From contig NZ_QTTA01000023.1 in NCBI RefSeq assembly GCF_003730275.1, forward strand, positions 1 to 64,000: a stretch of 64,000 nucleotides of DNA, read 5' to 3'. Every line of letters starts with the position of its first letter. The stretch's first letter is position 1. Source of the DNA: Brevundimonas halotolerans (GTDB taxonomy: Bacteria > Pseudomonadota > Alphaproteobacteria > Caulobacterales > Caulobacteraceae). Positions 34,897 through 42,098 of this stretch are shown one piece after another. The translations under genes and the position numbers were made by a program. The notes beneath the pieces were generated by a model. It made no database searches. It was not told the DNA's origin and was given only the letters and a program-made list of their open reading frames with translations.

Positions 34897-35397
34897 TCAG
34901 TTGCCCGTGGCGCCGCCGTCGGTGACGATCTCTTTCATCGCCGACTGCAGATAGTTCTGGGCACCCATGAGCTCGATCAGCTTGTGCTGGTTCTCGAGGA
35001 AGTCGATGTGCTCCTCGGTATCCGACAGGATGCGCATCAGCAGGTCGCGGCTGACGTAGTCGCGGGCTTCCTCGCACTGGGTGACGGCGGCCGAGGTCGC
35101 CTTGCGGCTGTCGAGCTCAAGCTGCAGGTCGGCGCCCAGGCATTCGATGGGGTCCTCGCCCACCTTGAGCTTATGCAGATCCTGCAGGTTCGGCAGGCCG
35201 TCGAGGAACAGGATGCGTTTGATCAGCATGTCGGCGTGCTTCATCTCGCCGATCGATTCCTCGTAAACGACGTTTCCGAGGTGCGACAGGCCCCAGCTTT
35301 CGAACATGCGGGCATGCAGGAAATACTGGTTCACCGCCGTCAGTTCGTTGGTCAGGACCCCATTGAGGGTGCGGATGATCGCGGGATCGCCCTTCAT
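34897..35397 (-). CDS. bfr: Bacterioferritin
   Basis: Haem-containing iron-storage protein that forms a 24-subunit shell. The 166-residue protein keeps the ferroxidase ligands at E. coli-like positions (Glu18, Glu51, His54, Glu94, Glu127, His130) and the haem ligand Met52 in EMKHADM. The start at 35397 (MKGDPAIIRTLNG) matches the family; the open frame upstream is not coding. Its partner ferredoxin gene is 162 bp upstream on the same strand. Confidence 0.96.
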   Translation of the reverse strand: MKGDPAIIRTLNGVLTNELTAVNQYFLHARMFESWGLSHLGNVVYEESIGEMKHADMLIKRILFLDGLPNLQDLHKLKVGEDPIECLGADLQLELDSRKATSAAVTQCEEARDYVSRDLLMRILSDTEEHIDFLENQHKLIELMGAQNYLQSAMKEIVTDGGATGN

Positions 35398-35489
35398 GGC
35401 CGAGGCCTTTCGTATTCGGGGCGGGGCCACGCGTGGGGAATCGCCCGCCGTTGAAGCAGAGCCACAGCCTAGCACACCGAACGGCGGCT

Positions 35490-35530
35490 CTCAAAAATAA
35501 TCTGCGTTTTCAGTAAGATGAGAACGACTT
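35490..35530. promoter_or_regulatory. AT-rich putative bfr promoter region
   Basis: A markedly AT-rich patch (TCAAAAATAATCTGCG, CAGTAAGATGAGAACG) lies between bfd and bfr in otherwise GC-rich DNA, about 95-130 bp before the bfr start. It probably holds the bfr promoter. I found no clear match to a Fur or Irr site. Confidence 0.3.
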
Positions 35531-35558
35531 TGCGTGTCGATCTCGAGAGGCCCAGCGG

Positions 35559-35744
35559 CTATTCGGCGGCCATGGCCCAAGACTCGCGCGTTTCCTGAAT
35601 CATCTGGCGCATTTCACAGACGCATTTGGCGCACTGGGCGCTGCACTGATGGTGGGCAAAGACGTCGCGGGGACGGGTCGCGCCCGAGTCGATCGCACGG
35701 GCGACGTCGCGCTGCCTCAGGCCGTTGCAGTTGCAGATGTACAC
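35559..35744 (-). CDS. bfd: Bacterioferritin-associated ferredoxin
   Basis: A small [2Fe-2S] protein that passes electrons to bacterioferritin so iron can be released. The 61-residue protein starts at GTG 35744 (VYICNCNGLRQRD). The cluster ligands match E. coli Bfd spacing: Cys4, Cys6, Cys38 and Cys41. Extra cysteines at 34 and 43 are unusual. The GTG start is set by the family N-terminus; the longer upstream frame is not conserved. Divergent from thiE. Confidence 0.93.
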   Translation of the reverse strand: MYICNCNGLRQRDVARAIDSGATRPRDVFAHHQCSAQCAKCVCEMRQMIQETRESWAMAAE

Positions 35745-35801
35745 GGAGCGCACACGCCGGATTAGTTGATAACGCCTCGCTATAGCACCAATCGCGGCGA
35801 C

Positions 35802-35816
35802 TGCAAATCGTTCGCA
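35802..35816. promoter_or_regulatory. TGCAAA-TCG-TTCGCA inverted repeat between bfd and thiE
   Basis: A 15-bp near-palindrome (one mismatch per arm pair) lies 58 bp upstream of the bfd start and 50 bp upstream of thiE. TGC...GCA inverted repeats are used by Fur-family regulators in alphaproteobacteria, so iron control of bfd is a reasonable guess. Match to the classical Fur core is weak. Confidence 0.35.
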
Positions 35817-35865
35817 CGCACGATGCGACGTTGACGAATGCGGTGCGGCGTCGCACTTGCCGGGA

Positions 35866-36516
35866 ATGAGCAAGACCACCGTCCCCGCCCGTCCGCCGTG
35901 TCGGCTGTATCTGATAACGCCGCCCGCCGTTCCTGACCTCACGGCCTTTGCCGGGCAGTTGGCACAGGCGCTGGAGAGCGGGGATGTGGCGGCGTTGCAG
36001 ATCCGGCTGAAGGATGTGCCGGACGCCGAGGTGCGCCGCGCGGTCGAGGTGCTGGCCCCGCTGGCGCAGGCGCGCGACGTGGCGGTGATTCTGAATGACC
36101 GCGCCGATCTGGCGAAGGTGACGGGTTGCGACGGCGTGCACCTGGGGCAGCAGGACGGGTCGGTGGCCGAGGCGCGGCGGCTGCTGGGACCGGACGCGAT
36201 GATCGGGGTGACCTGTCACGACAGTCGCCATCTGGCCATGGAGGCGGCCGAGGCGGGGGCGGACTATGTGGCCTTTGGCGCCTTTTACCCGACGGCGACC
36301 AAGGCGGTCGAACACACCGCCAGCCCGGATGTGCTGACGATCTGGCAGGAGACGATGGAGATCCCCTGCGTGGCGATCGGCGGGCTCAATGCGACAAACG
36401 CCGGTGCCATGGCCGCGGCCGGGGCGGACTTTGTGGCGGTCAGCGGCGCAGTGTGGTCACACCCCGGCGGACCGGCAGAGGCCGTGCGTGCCCTCAACGC
36501 GGCTCTTCGCGGTTGA
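35866..36516 (+). CDS. thiE: Thiamine-phosphate synthase
   Basis: TIM-barrel enzyme joining the thiazole and pyrimidine parts of thiamine. The 216-residue protein carries [49 protein letters not shown] and VAIGGLN, all ThiE landmarks. No TPP riboswitch was seen upstream and no other thi gene lies nearby, so the call rests on the sequence only. A paralogue such as TenI cannot be fully excluded. The ATG at 35866 is used. Confidence 0.88.
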   Translation: MSKTTVPARPPCRLYLITPPAVPDLTAFAGQLAQALESGDVAALQIRLKDVPDAEVRRAVEVLAPLAQARDVAVILNDRADLAKVTGCDGVHLGQQDGSVAEARRLLGPDAMIGVTCHDSRHLAMEAAEAGADYVAFGAFYPTATKAVEHTASPDVLTIWQETMEIPCVAIGGLNATNAGAMAAAGADFVAVSGAVWSHPGGPAEAVRALNAALRG

Positions 36517-36586
36517 GCTTCAGGGGATATTAAAGGGCAGCGATTAAGCATCACGGGCTGTTTGTGTCATGTGGACAAGTCGAATG

Positions 36587-38272
36587 CCCGTCAGCCCCGC
36601 GCTGGATATCTCTAAGCCTGTGAAGGCGGCCTCCGACAAGAGCGCCGCGCGCGCCGTCACAGAACGTGTCCACGAACCTGTGTTTTCACAGCCTCTGGTG
36701 CCGATCCTGACAGCGGTCGGGGTGGCGTTGCTGATTGTACTGTCGATCACCTTTGCCCGAACAGCAGGTCTCGTGGCGGCCCTTTGGGGGGCCGGTGGCC
36801 TTGCGACGGTTGTCTGGCTGAGAACGTCACGCGGGCCGATCTACGACCTGGCGTACGGCGGATTGATCGCGCTGGGCATTCTGGTCGGCGAGTTTCTGGT
36901 CGGCAATCCACCGCTGCTGTCGGTCATGTTCACCGTCGCCAATATGGTGGAGATCGTGCTGGCGGTGACGCTGGCGCGGCGGTTTGCGCCGGGGCTGAAC
37001 CTGAGCACGGTCGAGGGATGCGCCCGGTTCCTGCTGAGTGCCGCGGTCGTGGCGCCGATTCCGGCGGCCCTGTTCGCCTCGCTGTGTCTTTACGCGATGA
37101 GCGGCGCGGATATCGCCGCGTCCTTCCAGACCTGGTGGTTCGGCCATGCGCTGGGACTGGCCGTCATTGGGACGTTTGGCCTCGCCCTGACCCGCACCCA
37201 TATGAATGTGCTGCGGCGACCGTGGAAGCTGGCCGAGACGCTGATCCTGCTGGGCCTTCTGACGATGGCCTCCTGGGCGGTGTTCTGGTTCGCCACGGTG
37301 CCGATGAGCTTCGCCATGTTCCCCTTGCTGATCTTGATCGCGGTGCGACTGAGGATCCTGGGCATAGCCACCAGCCTGCTGATTGTCACCCTGACCGCTG
37401 TGGGAAGCGCCATGCTGGATCATGGACCCTTTGCCATGCACGGGTCAGATATCGCCGGCAGGGCGGTGCTGGCGCAGGTCATGATGCTGCTGGGCTTCAT
37501 GCCGATCCTGCTCGTCGCCGCCCTTCTCGAAGAGCGGGACCTTCTGGCAGATCGCGCCAAGGCCGGTCAGGTTCGGGCCGAGCGCGCCTCGGCGGCCAAG
37601 TCGCGGCTGCTGGCCAATGTGGCCCATGAGATCAAGAGCCCGGTTGGAGGCGTGATCGGCATCGGCGAACTGTGGAAATCCGGCCAGATCGGCGAGGTGA
37701 CCGATACCCAGCGGGACATGGCCGACATGCTGGTCAAGACCGCCCGTCAGGTCGAGGCCCTGGCCCATGACCTGCTGGACGTAGCCCGCGCCGAATCCGG
37801 GGCGGTCAAGGTCGACCTGCGCCCGACCGACGTACACGGTGTGCTGGACGATGTGGCCCGCGTGACGGCGCTGCGGCCCGAAGCCGCAGGCGTGCGGATC
37901 GAGCTGGAATGTGCAGTTGACGGCATGGTGGCGCTGGCGGACTCCCAGCGTCTGACCCAGGTGATCGGCAATCTGGCCAGCAACGCCGTGAAATATGGCG
38001 CCGCGGGCGGCGTTGTGATCCTGAAGGCCCGTCGTGTCCCGGGTGGCGTTCGCATCGAGGTCATCGACCGCGGCCCCGGTCTGTCGGCCGACAAACAGGC
38101 GCAGTTGTTCGAGCCCTTCAACCGTCTGGGTCTCGAACGGTCCGCAATTGAGGGGCACGGCATCGGCCTGGCCCTGGCCAAGCGGCTGGTCGAACTGCAG
38201 CGCGGTGACATCGGCGTAGTGTCCGAGCCGGGCCAGGGCGCAACCTTCTGGGTGGAACTCCAGGCCGCCTGA
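36587..38272 (+). CDS. MASE1-like membrane sensor histidine kinase
   Basis: The frame is open from 36569; MPVSPALDIS at 36587 is the likely start. About ten hydrophobic segments (residues 30-310) look like a MASE1 sensory region. HisKA follows with NVAHEIKSPVGGVIG (His near residue 348; EIKSP instead of the usual EIRTP), then HATPase with GNLASNAVKYG, DRGPGL and GHGIGLALAKRL. There is no receiver domain, so it needs a separate partner, and none is adjacent. The signal is unknown. Confidence 0.82.
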   Translation, partial: PVSPALDISKPVKAASDKSAARAVTERVHEPVFSQPLVPILTAVGVALLIVLSITFARTAGLVAALWGAGGLATVVWLRTSRGPIYDLAYGGLIALGILVGEFLVGNPPLLSVMFTVANMVEIVLAVTLARRFAPGLNLSTVEGCARFLLSAAVVAPIPAALFASLCLYAMSGADIAASFQTWWFGHALGLAVIGTFGLALTRTHMNVLRRPWKLAETLILLGLLTMASWAVFWFATVPMSFAMFPLLILIAVRLRILGIATSLLIVTLTAVGSAMLDHGPFAMHGSDIAGRAVLAQVMMLLGFMPILLVAALLEERDLLADRAKAGQVRAERASAAKSRLLANVAHEIKSPVGGVIGIGELWKSGQIGEVTDTQRDMADMLVKTARQVEALAHDLLDVARAESGAVKVDLRPTDVHGVLDDVARVTALRPEAAGVRIELECAVDGMVALADSQRLTQVIGNLASNAVKYGAAGGVVILKARRVPGGVRIEVIDRGPGLSADKQAQLFEPFNRLGLERSAIEGHGIGLALAKRLVELQRGDIGVVSEPGQGATFWVELQAA

Positions 38273-38326
38273 TCTCGACAGAAGTGCGGACTTGCGCCCG
38301 GCGTGGCGTCGGGGGATGGTCGGATC

Positions 38327-38989
38327 ATGAACGCGCTCGATCTCCTCACCCGCCCTCATGCCCTTGTCGGCCTTGGACTGGCTGTGGGTCTGGTGTTCGC
38401 CCCCGCTGCGGTTCTCGCTCAGGACGCGGACGGCGACGACATTACCCGCGACCTTAACAGCGGCCCGCCGGTCGCCATCGCGACCCCGCCAGCACCGGAG
38501 CCTGAGCCAGAGGCTGAGGCCGAGGCCGCGCCCGAGACAGAGCCGGCAGTCGTCGTCGAGGCCGAGGCAGAACCCGCGGAGGCCCCTGCCGAGGCTGCCG
38601 AGCCCACTGCACCGCCTGAGCCTGAGCCCGTTGCCCTGACCGTGTCCGAGCGCCTCGTCCTGCCGTTCCGGGTCGCCATGCCGGAGGGCGCGGGCCTGTA
38701 TCCCGGACGGTCGGGTCCCGAGTTCGACATCTTCTCGGTCCGGCGCGAGGGCCGTGGTCTGTTGATGATCTATGTCGGTCCACAGTCGCAGTTCCCGATC
38801 TACAGCGGTGAGCAACGCGAACGGGCCGGCCGCCGGTCGATCATTGTCACCGAGAACGGTCGGACGCTGGCGCTGGAGCATCTGTATCGGCTGCGCGACG
38901 GCGTCGAACTGCACGTTTGGGTGTCGGCCGTCAGTGACGAGGACCGGGCGCTTGCCGATGCGATCGGCCAGACGGTCGAGCCGCGCTAA
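38327..38989 (+). CDS. Secreted protein with Pro/Glu/Ala-rich region, unknown function
   Basis: The 220-residue protein has a signal peptide (GLGLAVGLVFAPAAVLAQ), then about 65 residues rich in Pro, Glu and Ala (for example PAPEPEPEAEAEAAPETEP) and a globular C-terminal domain of about 115 residues (ERLVLPFRVAMPEGAGLYPG onward). The acidic proline-rich stretch resembles periplasm-spanning linkers of TonB- or cell-wall-associated proteins. I do not recognise the C-terminal domain. It follows the kinase gene in the same direction and overlaps the next gene by 4 bp at the 3' end. Confidence 0.75.
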   Translation: MNALDLLTRPHALVGLGLAVGLVFAPAAVLAQDADGDDITRDLNSGPPVAIATPPAPEPEPEAEAEAAPETEPAVVVEAEAEPAEAPAEAAEPTAPPEPEPVALTVSERLVLPFRVAMPEGAGLYPGRSGPEFDIFSVRREGRGLLMIYVGPQSQFPIYSGEQRERAGRRSIIVTENGRTLALEHLYRLRDGVELHVWVSAVSDEDRALADAIGQTVEPR

Positions 38990-39411
38990 CCCGCACGCCG
39001 TACCGGTCGGGTCTGGCCATCGGGCAGCAGCCGCAGACCCGCGCGCCCCGTCATGACCAGAACCTCCTGCCCCTGACCGGCCCAGCGTTCCAGCGTGGCC
39101 TGATAGGGCGCGCGCCGCCAGTCGTGCGGGCGGGCCGGGTCGCATTCGACGATCAGCCGCCCCCCTCCGGCTTCGCTGTGCAGGACGAAGCCGCAGACGG
39201 ACGGCTTCCAGTCGGCATCGAGCGCCTCGGTCAGCAGCCACAGGCAGTTGAAAATTCGGCAGTCCGCAGGCCGGTCGTCATAGATGCGGCACCCTTGGGC
39301 TTTTTTGAAATGGGTGCACCAACGACCCGCCGGTTTGTCCAGTGCGGTCACACCCATCAGCTTGCAGCACAGGCCGCAGTCATCGCAGGAGCGGGCAAGG
39401 GGGTCGGGCAG
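38986..39411 (-). CDS. YkgJ-like cysteine-cluster protein, apparently starting at CTG
   Basis: The protein contains the CxxCxxCC motif of the YkgJ family in SCDDCGLCCKLMGV, then WCTHF, GCRIYDDRP and DCRIFNC: cysteines suited to binding zinc or an iron-sulfur cluster. The first ATG (39357) lies after the CDDCGLCC motif and would delete it. In frame upstream only a CTG at 39411 can start before the stop, and AAGG lies 8 bases before it. The start is therefore inferred from the motif. A damaged gene is an alternative. Function unknown. Confidence 0.7.
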   Translation of the reverse strand: MPDPLARSCDDCGLCCKLMGVTALDKPAGRWCTHFKKAQGCRIYDDRPADCRIFNCLWLLTEALDADWKPSVCGFVLHSEAGGGRLIVECDPARPHDWRRAPYQATLERWAGQGQEVLVMTGRAGLRLLPDGQTRPVRRAG

Positions 39412-39474
39412 GGGGCGGCCTTTGGAGCAGAATTCGTCTCAAGGCTTGCCATGAGGGGGGTGAATCCGCAAACC

Positions 39475-39489
39475 TGAGAATGACTATCA
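39475..39489. promoter_or_regulatory. Fur-box-like site
   Basis: TGAGAATGACTATCA matches the 7-1-7 Fur core TGATAATnATTATCA at 12 of 14 fixed positions. It is 64 bp upstream of the YkgJ-like CTG start and 22 bp upstream of an ATG on the plus strand (39511) that has an excellent AGGAGG site. CCTGAG and CTCAGG flank it as a further inverted repeat. Confidence 0.5.
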
Positions 39490-39564
39490 ATTACGACTCA
39501 GGAGGTGGCCATGATCGTCATGATGGCACCGGCGGGCGGACTGGCGCGGTTGCTGGACTTCGAC

Positions 39565-40290
39565 CTACAGCACCTCGCGCCGCGACAGGTGCCACAGCAT
39601 AAGGGCCAGCAGGACCAGACCCCCGCCAAAGCCCAGTCCCAGAGCGGTCTGCAGGCGCCAGCCCTCGGTCGCCAGCATATTGACGGGCATCTGCCAGGGC
39701 AGGAAGACGCCGACCTTTGCGGCAGTGGCGACGACGGCAAAGAAGGTCCCGCCGATTCCGACCACCAGCCCGGGCACAAAGCTGGACCAGCGGAGCGCGA
39801 TCCAGAGCTGGATCACCACGACGAGGGTGGCGGCGAGATACATGCGACCCAGAGCCGTCAGGTAGGCTGAGGCGTCGAAGACACCCGTCGGGGCCAACTC
39901 GGGCTTGATCACGACGGCCAGCTTTACGGCCGCCCAGGTGAAGGCGAAGACGCCGACACTCATTGCGGCCAGCACCAGAAAGACGCTGAGGATCTTGGCG
40001 GCATAGAGCGTCCAGCGCGGCAGGGGCAGGGCCCGCAGATGGTCCCAGGTGCGAGGACCGTGCTCCATATGGGCAATCAGGGCCGTGAGGGCCGTAACGC
40101 TCATGGGCAGCATGAAGAAGGCCCAGATTCCGGCGGCGCTGACCATCCACATGTCCCAGGGTTGGGCGGTCTTGCCCCGCAGGATGTTGAAGAAGGTAAA
40201 GACAGCGATCAGGCCCGGCGCGGCGATGGCCAGGGCGGCGGCCAGCGAGCGGTTGAGCTTACGCAGTTCGACGGTCAAGACACGGAGCAT
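39565..40290 (-). CDS. ABC-2 type exporter permease
   Basis: Membrane subunit of 241 residues with six hydrophobic segments and the short charged N-terminus MLRVLTVELRKLNRSLA. The layout fits the ABC-2 permeases of bacitracin or lantibiotic self-protection systems (BcrB/NukE-like), though substrate is unknown. The stop codon of the ATPase gene overlaps its start by one base (TGATG), so the pair is co-translated. Confidence 0.85.
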   Translation of the reverse strand: MLRVLTVELRKLNRSLAAALAIAAPGLIAVFTFFNILRGKTAQPWDMWMVSAAGIWAFFMLPMSVTALTALIAHMEHGPRTWDHLRALPLPRWTLYAAKILSVFLVLAAMSVGVFAFTWAAVKLAVVIKPELAPTGVFDASAYLTALGRMYLAATLVVVIQLWIALRWSSFVPGLVVGIGGTFFAVVATAAKVGVFLPWQMPVNMLATEGWRLQTALGLGFGGGLVLLALMLWHLSRREVL

Positions 40291-41219
40291 CAGGCGGCTT
40301 CCTTCTGAGCTGGCGGGGTCAGGGCGGTGATGTCGCGGTAGATGGTCTCGAGCGAGCGGGCCTGTGGGGTCAGTTCGTGGACGCCGATGCCAGCCTCCAC
40401 GAGGCCGCGGTTCAGCGCGCGGGCGGTCTCGCGGACATCGGCGCCCGGGGCCAGGGTGATCCGGTCGCTGTCCGGGTCGGGCGTGAGGCCCATGCTCAAA
40501 ATCAGCGCGCGGGCCCGGTCCGGGGCGTCGCAGCCGAGCCGTAGTTGAGGAGCCTGACCGGCGCGCAGGGTCGCCAGATCGTCCTGCAGCACCAACCGAC
40601 CCTGATGAATAATGCCGACGCGGTCGGCGACCTGCTCCACCTCGCCCAGCAGGTGGCTGGAGAGCAGCACAGTGGCGTTGGCGCGGGCAGGGAGGGTCCG
40701 CAGAAAGTCGCGCATGTCGGCAATACCGTCGGGATCGAGGCCATTGGTCGGCTCGTCGAGGATCAGCACTTCGGGACTGCCCAGCAGGGCCCGGGCGATC
40801 CCCAATCGCTGGCGCATGCCCAGCGAATAGCCGCCGACCCGGCGACCGGCGTCAGGGGTCAGGCCGACGATATCGAGCACCCGGTCCAGCTCGGTCCGCC
40901 TGAGCCCCAGCAGGGACCGCGTCAGGTCCAGATTCTCGCGACCGGACAGGTGGGCGTAAAAGCCATGCGCCTCCAGCAGGGCTCCCACGCAGCGGACGGC
41001 GCCCAGCCGGTCGACCAGCGCATCCCTCCCGGCGATGTAGATCGTGCCGGCATCAGGACGGACCAGTCCCAGCAGCATCTTGAGCGTGGTGGTCTTGCCC
41101 GCCCCGTTTCGGCCCATGAAGCCATAGACGCAGCCCCGGGGAACCGAGAGGGATACGCCATCCACGGCCAGGGTTGGGCCGAAGCGGCGACGCAGGTCGC
41201 GGGTTTCAATAGCAAGCAT
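40290..41219 (-). CDS. ABC transporter ATPase (BcrA-like)
   Basis: ATPase of 309 residues with Walker A GRNGAGKTT, signature SLGMRQRLGIA (in place of LSGGQ), Walker B VLILDEPTNGLDPDG and H-loop LSSHLLGEVE. The C-terminal 90 residues are an extra domain as in BcrA/CcmA-type exporters. It works with the permease that follows. The gene is divergent from the DUF2975/XRE pair, with a shared control region between them. Confidence 0.9.
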   Translation of the reverse strand: MLAIETRDLRRRFGPTLAVDGVSLSVPRGCVYGFMGRNGAGKTTTLKMLLGLVRPDAGTIYIAGRDALVDRLGAVRCVGALLEAHGFYAHLSGRENLDLTRSLLGLRRTELDRVLDIVGLTPDAGRRVGGYSLGMRQRLGIARALLGSPEVLILDEPTNGLDPDGIADMRDFLRTLPARANATVLLSSHLLGEVEQVADRVGIIHQGRLVLQDDLATLRAGQAPQLRLGCDAPDRARALILSMGLTPDPDSDRITLAPGADVRETARALNRGLVEAGIGVHELTPQARSLETIYRDITALTPPAQKEAA

Positions 41220-41264
41220 GTCGACGTCTCGTGGTTTAACTCTTATATAAAGTTGCAGACGTCA

Positions 41265-41289
41265 GAAATTTAAGTCAAGATTAAATTTC
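41265..41289. promoter_or_regulatory. 9-bp perfect inverted repeat, also a CtrA-box match
   Basis: GAAATTTAA (41265-41273), a 7-base spacer, then TTAAATTTC (41281-41289) form a perfect inverted repeat. The centre also reads TTAA-N7-TTAA, the CtrA recognition pattern. A second partial match, TTAACTCTTATATAA, starts at 41236. It lies between the divergent exporter and DUF2975 genes, about 20 bp before the latter's start. It could be an operator for the local XRE protein, for CtrA, or both. Confidence 0.5.
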
Positions 41290-41307
41290 AGTCAGGGAGA
41301 GAGCCCG

Positions 41308-41808
41308 ATGAGTCATGACGATCTGGCCCGGTTCCGGGCGCGCTGCCACCAGTTCCAGCTGCTGGCCCGGTTCATGGTGATCAGCGTCGGCAGCCTGCTG
41401 GCGCTGATGCATCTGATCGCGCCCCTATGGCTGCGCCTGCGAGGCGATGAGGTCCCCTATGCGTGGGATATCGCCAGTTCGGTCATCTGGGCCATGCCGG
41501 CGGTCTGCTATCTGGCGGCGGTGTGGATGATCGGTCGGGCCATGGGGCAGTTGTCGAAGGGGCGGCTGATCCAGCCGACGCTGGTGCTGGCCCTGCGCAA
41601 TGTCGGGCTGGCGTTGGGTGTCGGCGGGGTCTGGAGTGTGTTCGTGGTCACCAATCTGACGCGGATCATCCACGGCGGGCAGGGCGGCTGGCTGCATTTC
41701 GACGTCAGCGGCATGACGCTGGGCATGATCGGCGGGGCGTTGTTCCTGCTGGGCCGGGTGGTGGATCAGGCGGCCGATGTGCAGGCCGAGCTGGACGAGA
41801 TGATCTGA
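41308..41808 (+). CDS. DUF2975 membrane protein
   Basis: The 166-residue protein has four hydrophobic segments and the DUF2975 arrangement seen in proteins paired with small XRE regulators (for example QLSKGRLIQPTLVLALRNVG between the second and third). A GGGAGAGAG site precedes the ATG. It ends directly at the next start codon (41808/41809), so the two proteins are made together. Role unknown; in similar pairs the membrane protein may control its regulator. Confidence 0.82.
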   Translation: MSHDDLARFRARCHQFQLLARFMVISVGSLLALMHLIAPLWLRLRGDEVPYAWDIASSVIWAMPAVCYLAAVWMIGRAMGQLSKGRLIQPTLVLALRNVGLALGVGGVWSVFVVTNLTRIIHGGQGGWLHFDVSGMTLGMIGGALFLLGRVVDQAADVQAELDEMI

Positions 41809-42048
41809 ATGCCCGTTCGCGTGACCTTTGATGCCGTGCTGGCCAAACAGGGCCGGACCGCCCGTGATCTGGCCGCCGAGGTGGGGCTGAGCGAGACGCA
41901 GATGTCCCTGTTCCGCTCGGGCAAGGTCAAGGGCATCCGCTTTTCCACCCTGGCCAGGCTGTGCGCGGCGCTGGGGTGCCGCCCCGCTGACCTGCTGGAC
42001 TATGAGGCCGACCCTGCCGATCTGAATGGGCCGGACGAAAACGACTGA
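41809..42048 (+). CDS. XRE/Cro-type transcriptional regulator (YozG-like)
   Basis: A 79-residue DNA-binding protein, mostly helix-turn-helix: LAKQGRTARDLAAEVGLSET as helices one and two, then QMSLFRSGKVKGIRFSTLARLCAALGCRPADLLDY. Tiny XRE proteins of this YozG type usually follow a DUF2975 gene. The adjacent perfect inverted repeat at 41265 is its obvious candidate operator. A terminator-like hairpin begins at its stop codon. Confidence 0.88.
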   Translation: MPVRVTFDAVLAKQGRTARDLAAEVGLSETQMSLFRSGKVKGIRFSTLARLCAALGCRPADLLDYEADPADLNGPDEND

Positions 42049-42076
42049 GGGCGCGTCCCTTGCGGAACGCGCCCTC
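42047..42076. terminator. Terminator-like hairpin between convergent genes
   Basis: GAGGGCGCGT pairs with ACGCGCCCTC, a perfect 10-bp stem with a 10-base loop, between the XRE gene and the M1 peptidase gene. There is no T run, so efficiency is uncertain. Confidence 0.5.
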
Positions 42077-42098
42077 CGGCCCTGATCGTCAGTGCTGA

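Noticed and set aside
35745..35865. TPP riboswitch upstream of thiE
   Set aside because: The gap is only about 120 bp and lacks the conserved CUGAGA and thi-box elements.
37445..39241. Minus-strand open frame of 598 codons opposite the MASE1 kinase and the proline-rich protein
   Set aside because: No domain. The opposing strand has HisKA and HATPase motifs and a signal peptide.
39505..39870. Plus-strand frame after the Fur-box-like site as a real 121-residue protein
   Set aside because: After about 18 codons it runs antisense through the ABC permease, and its composition (Gln, Gly, His, Asp) is that of a shadow. Kept only as a finding about the upstream signals.
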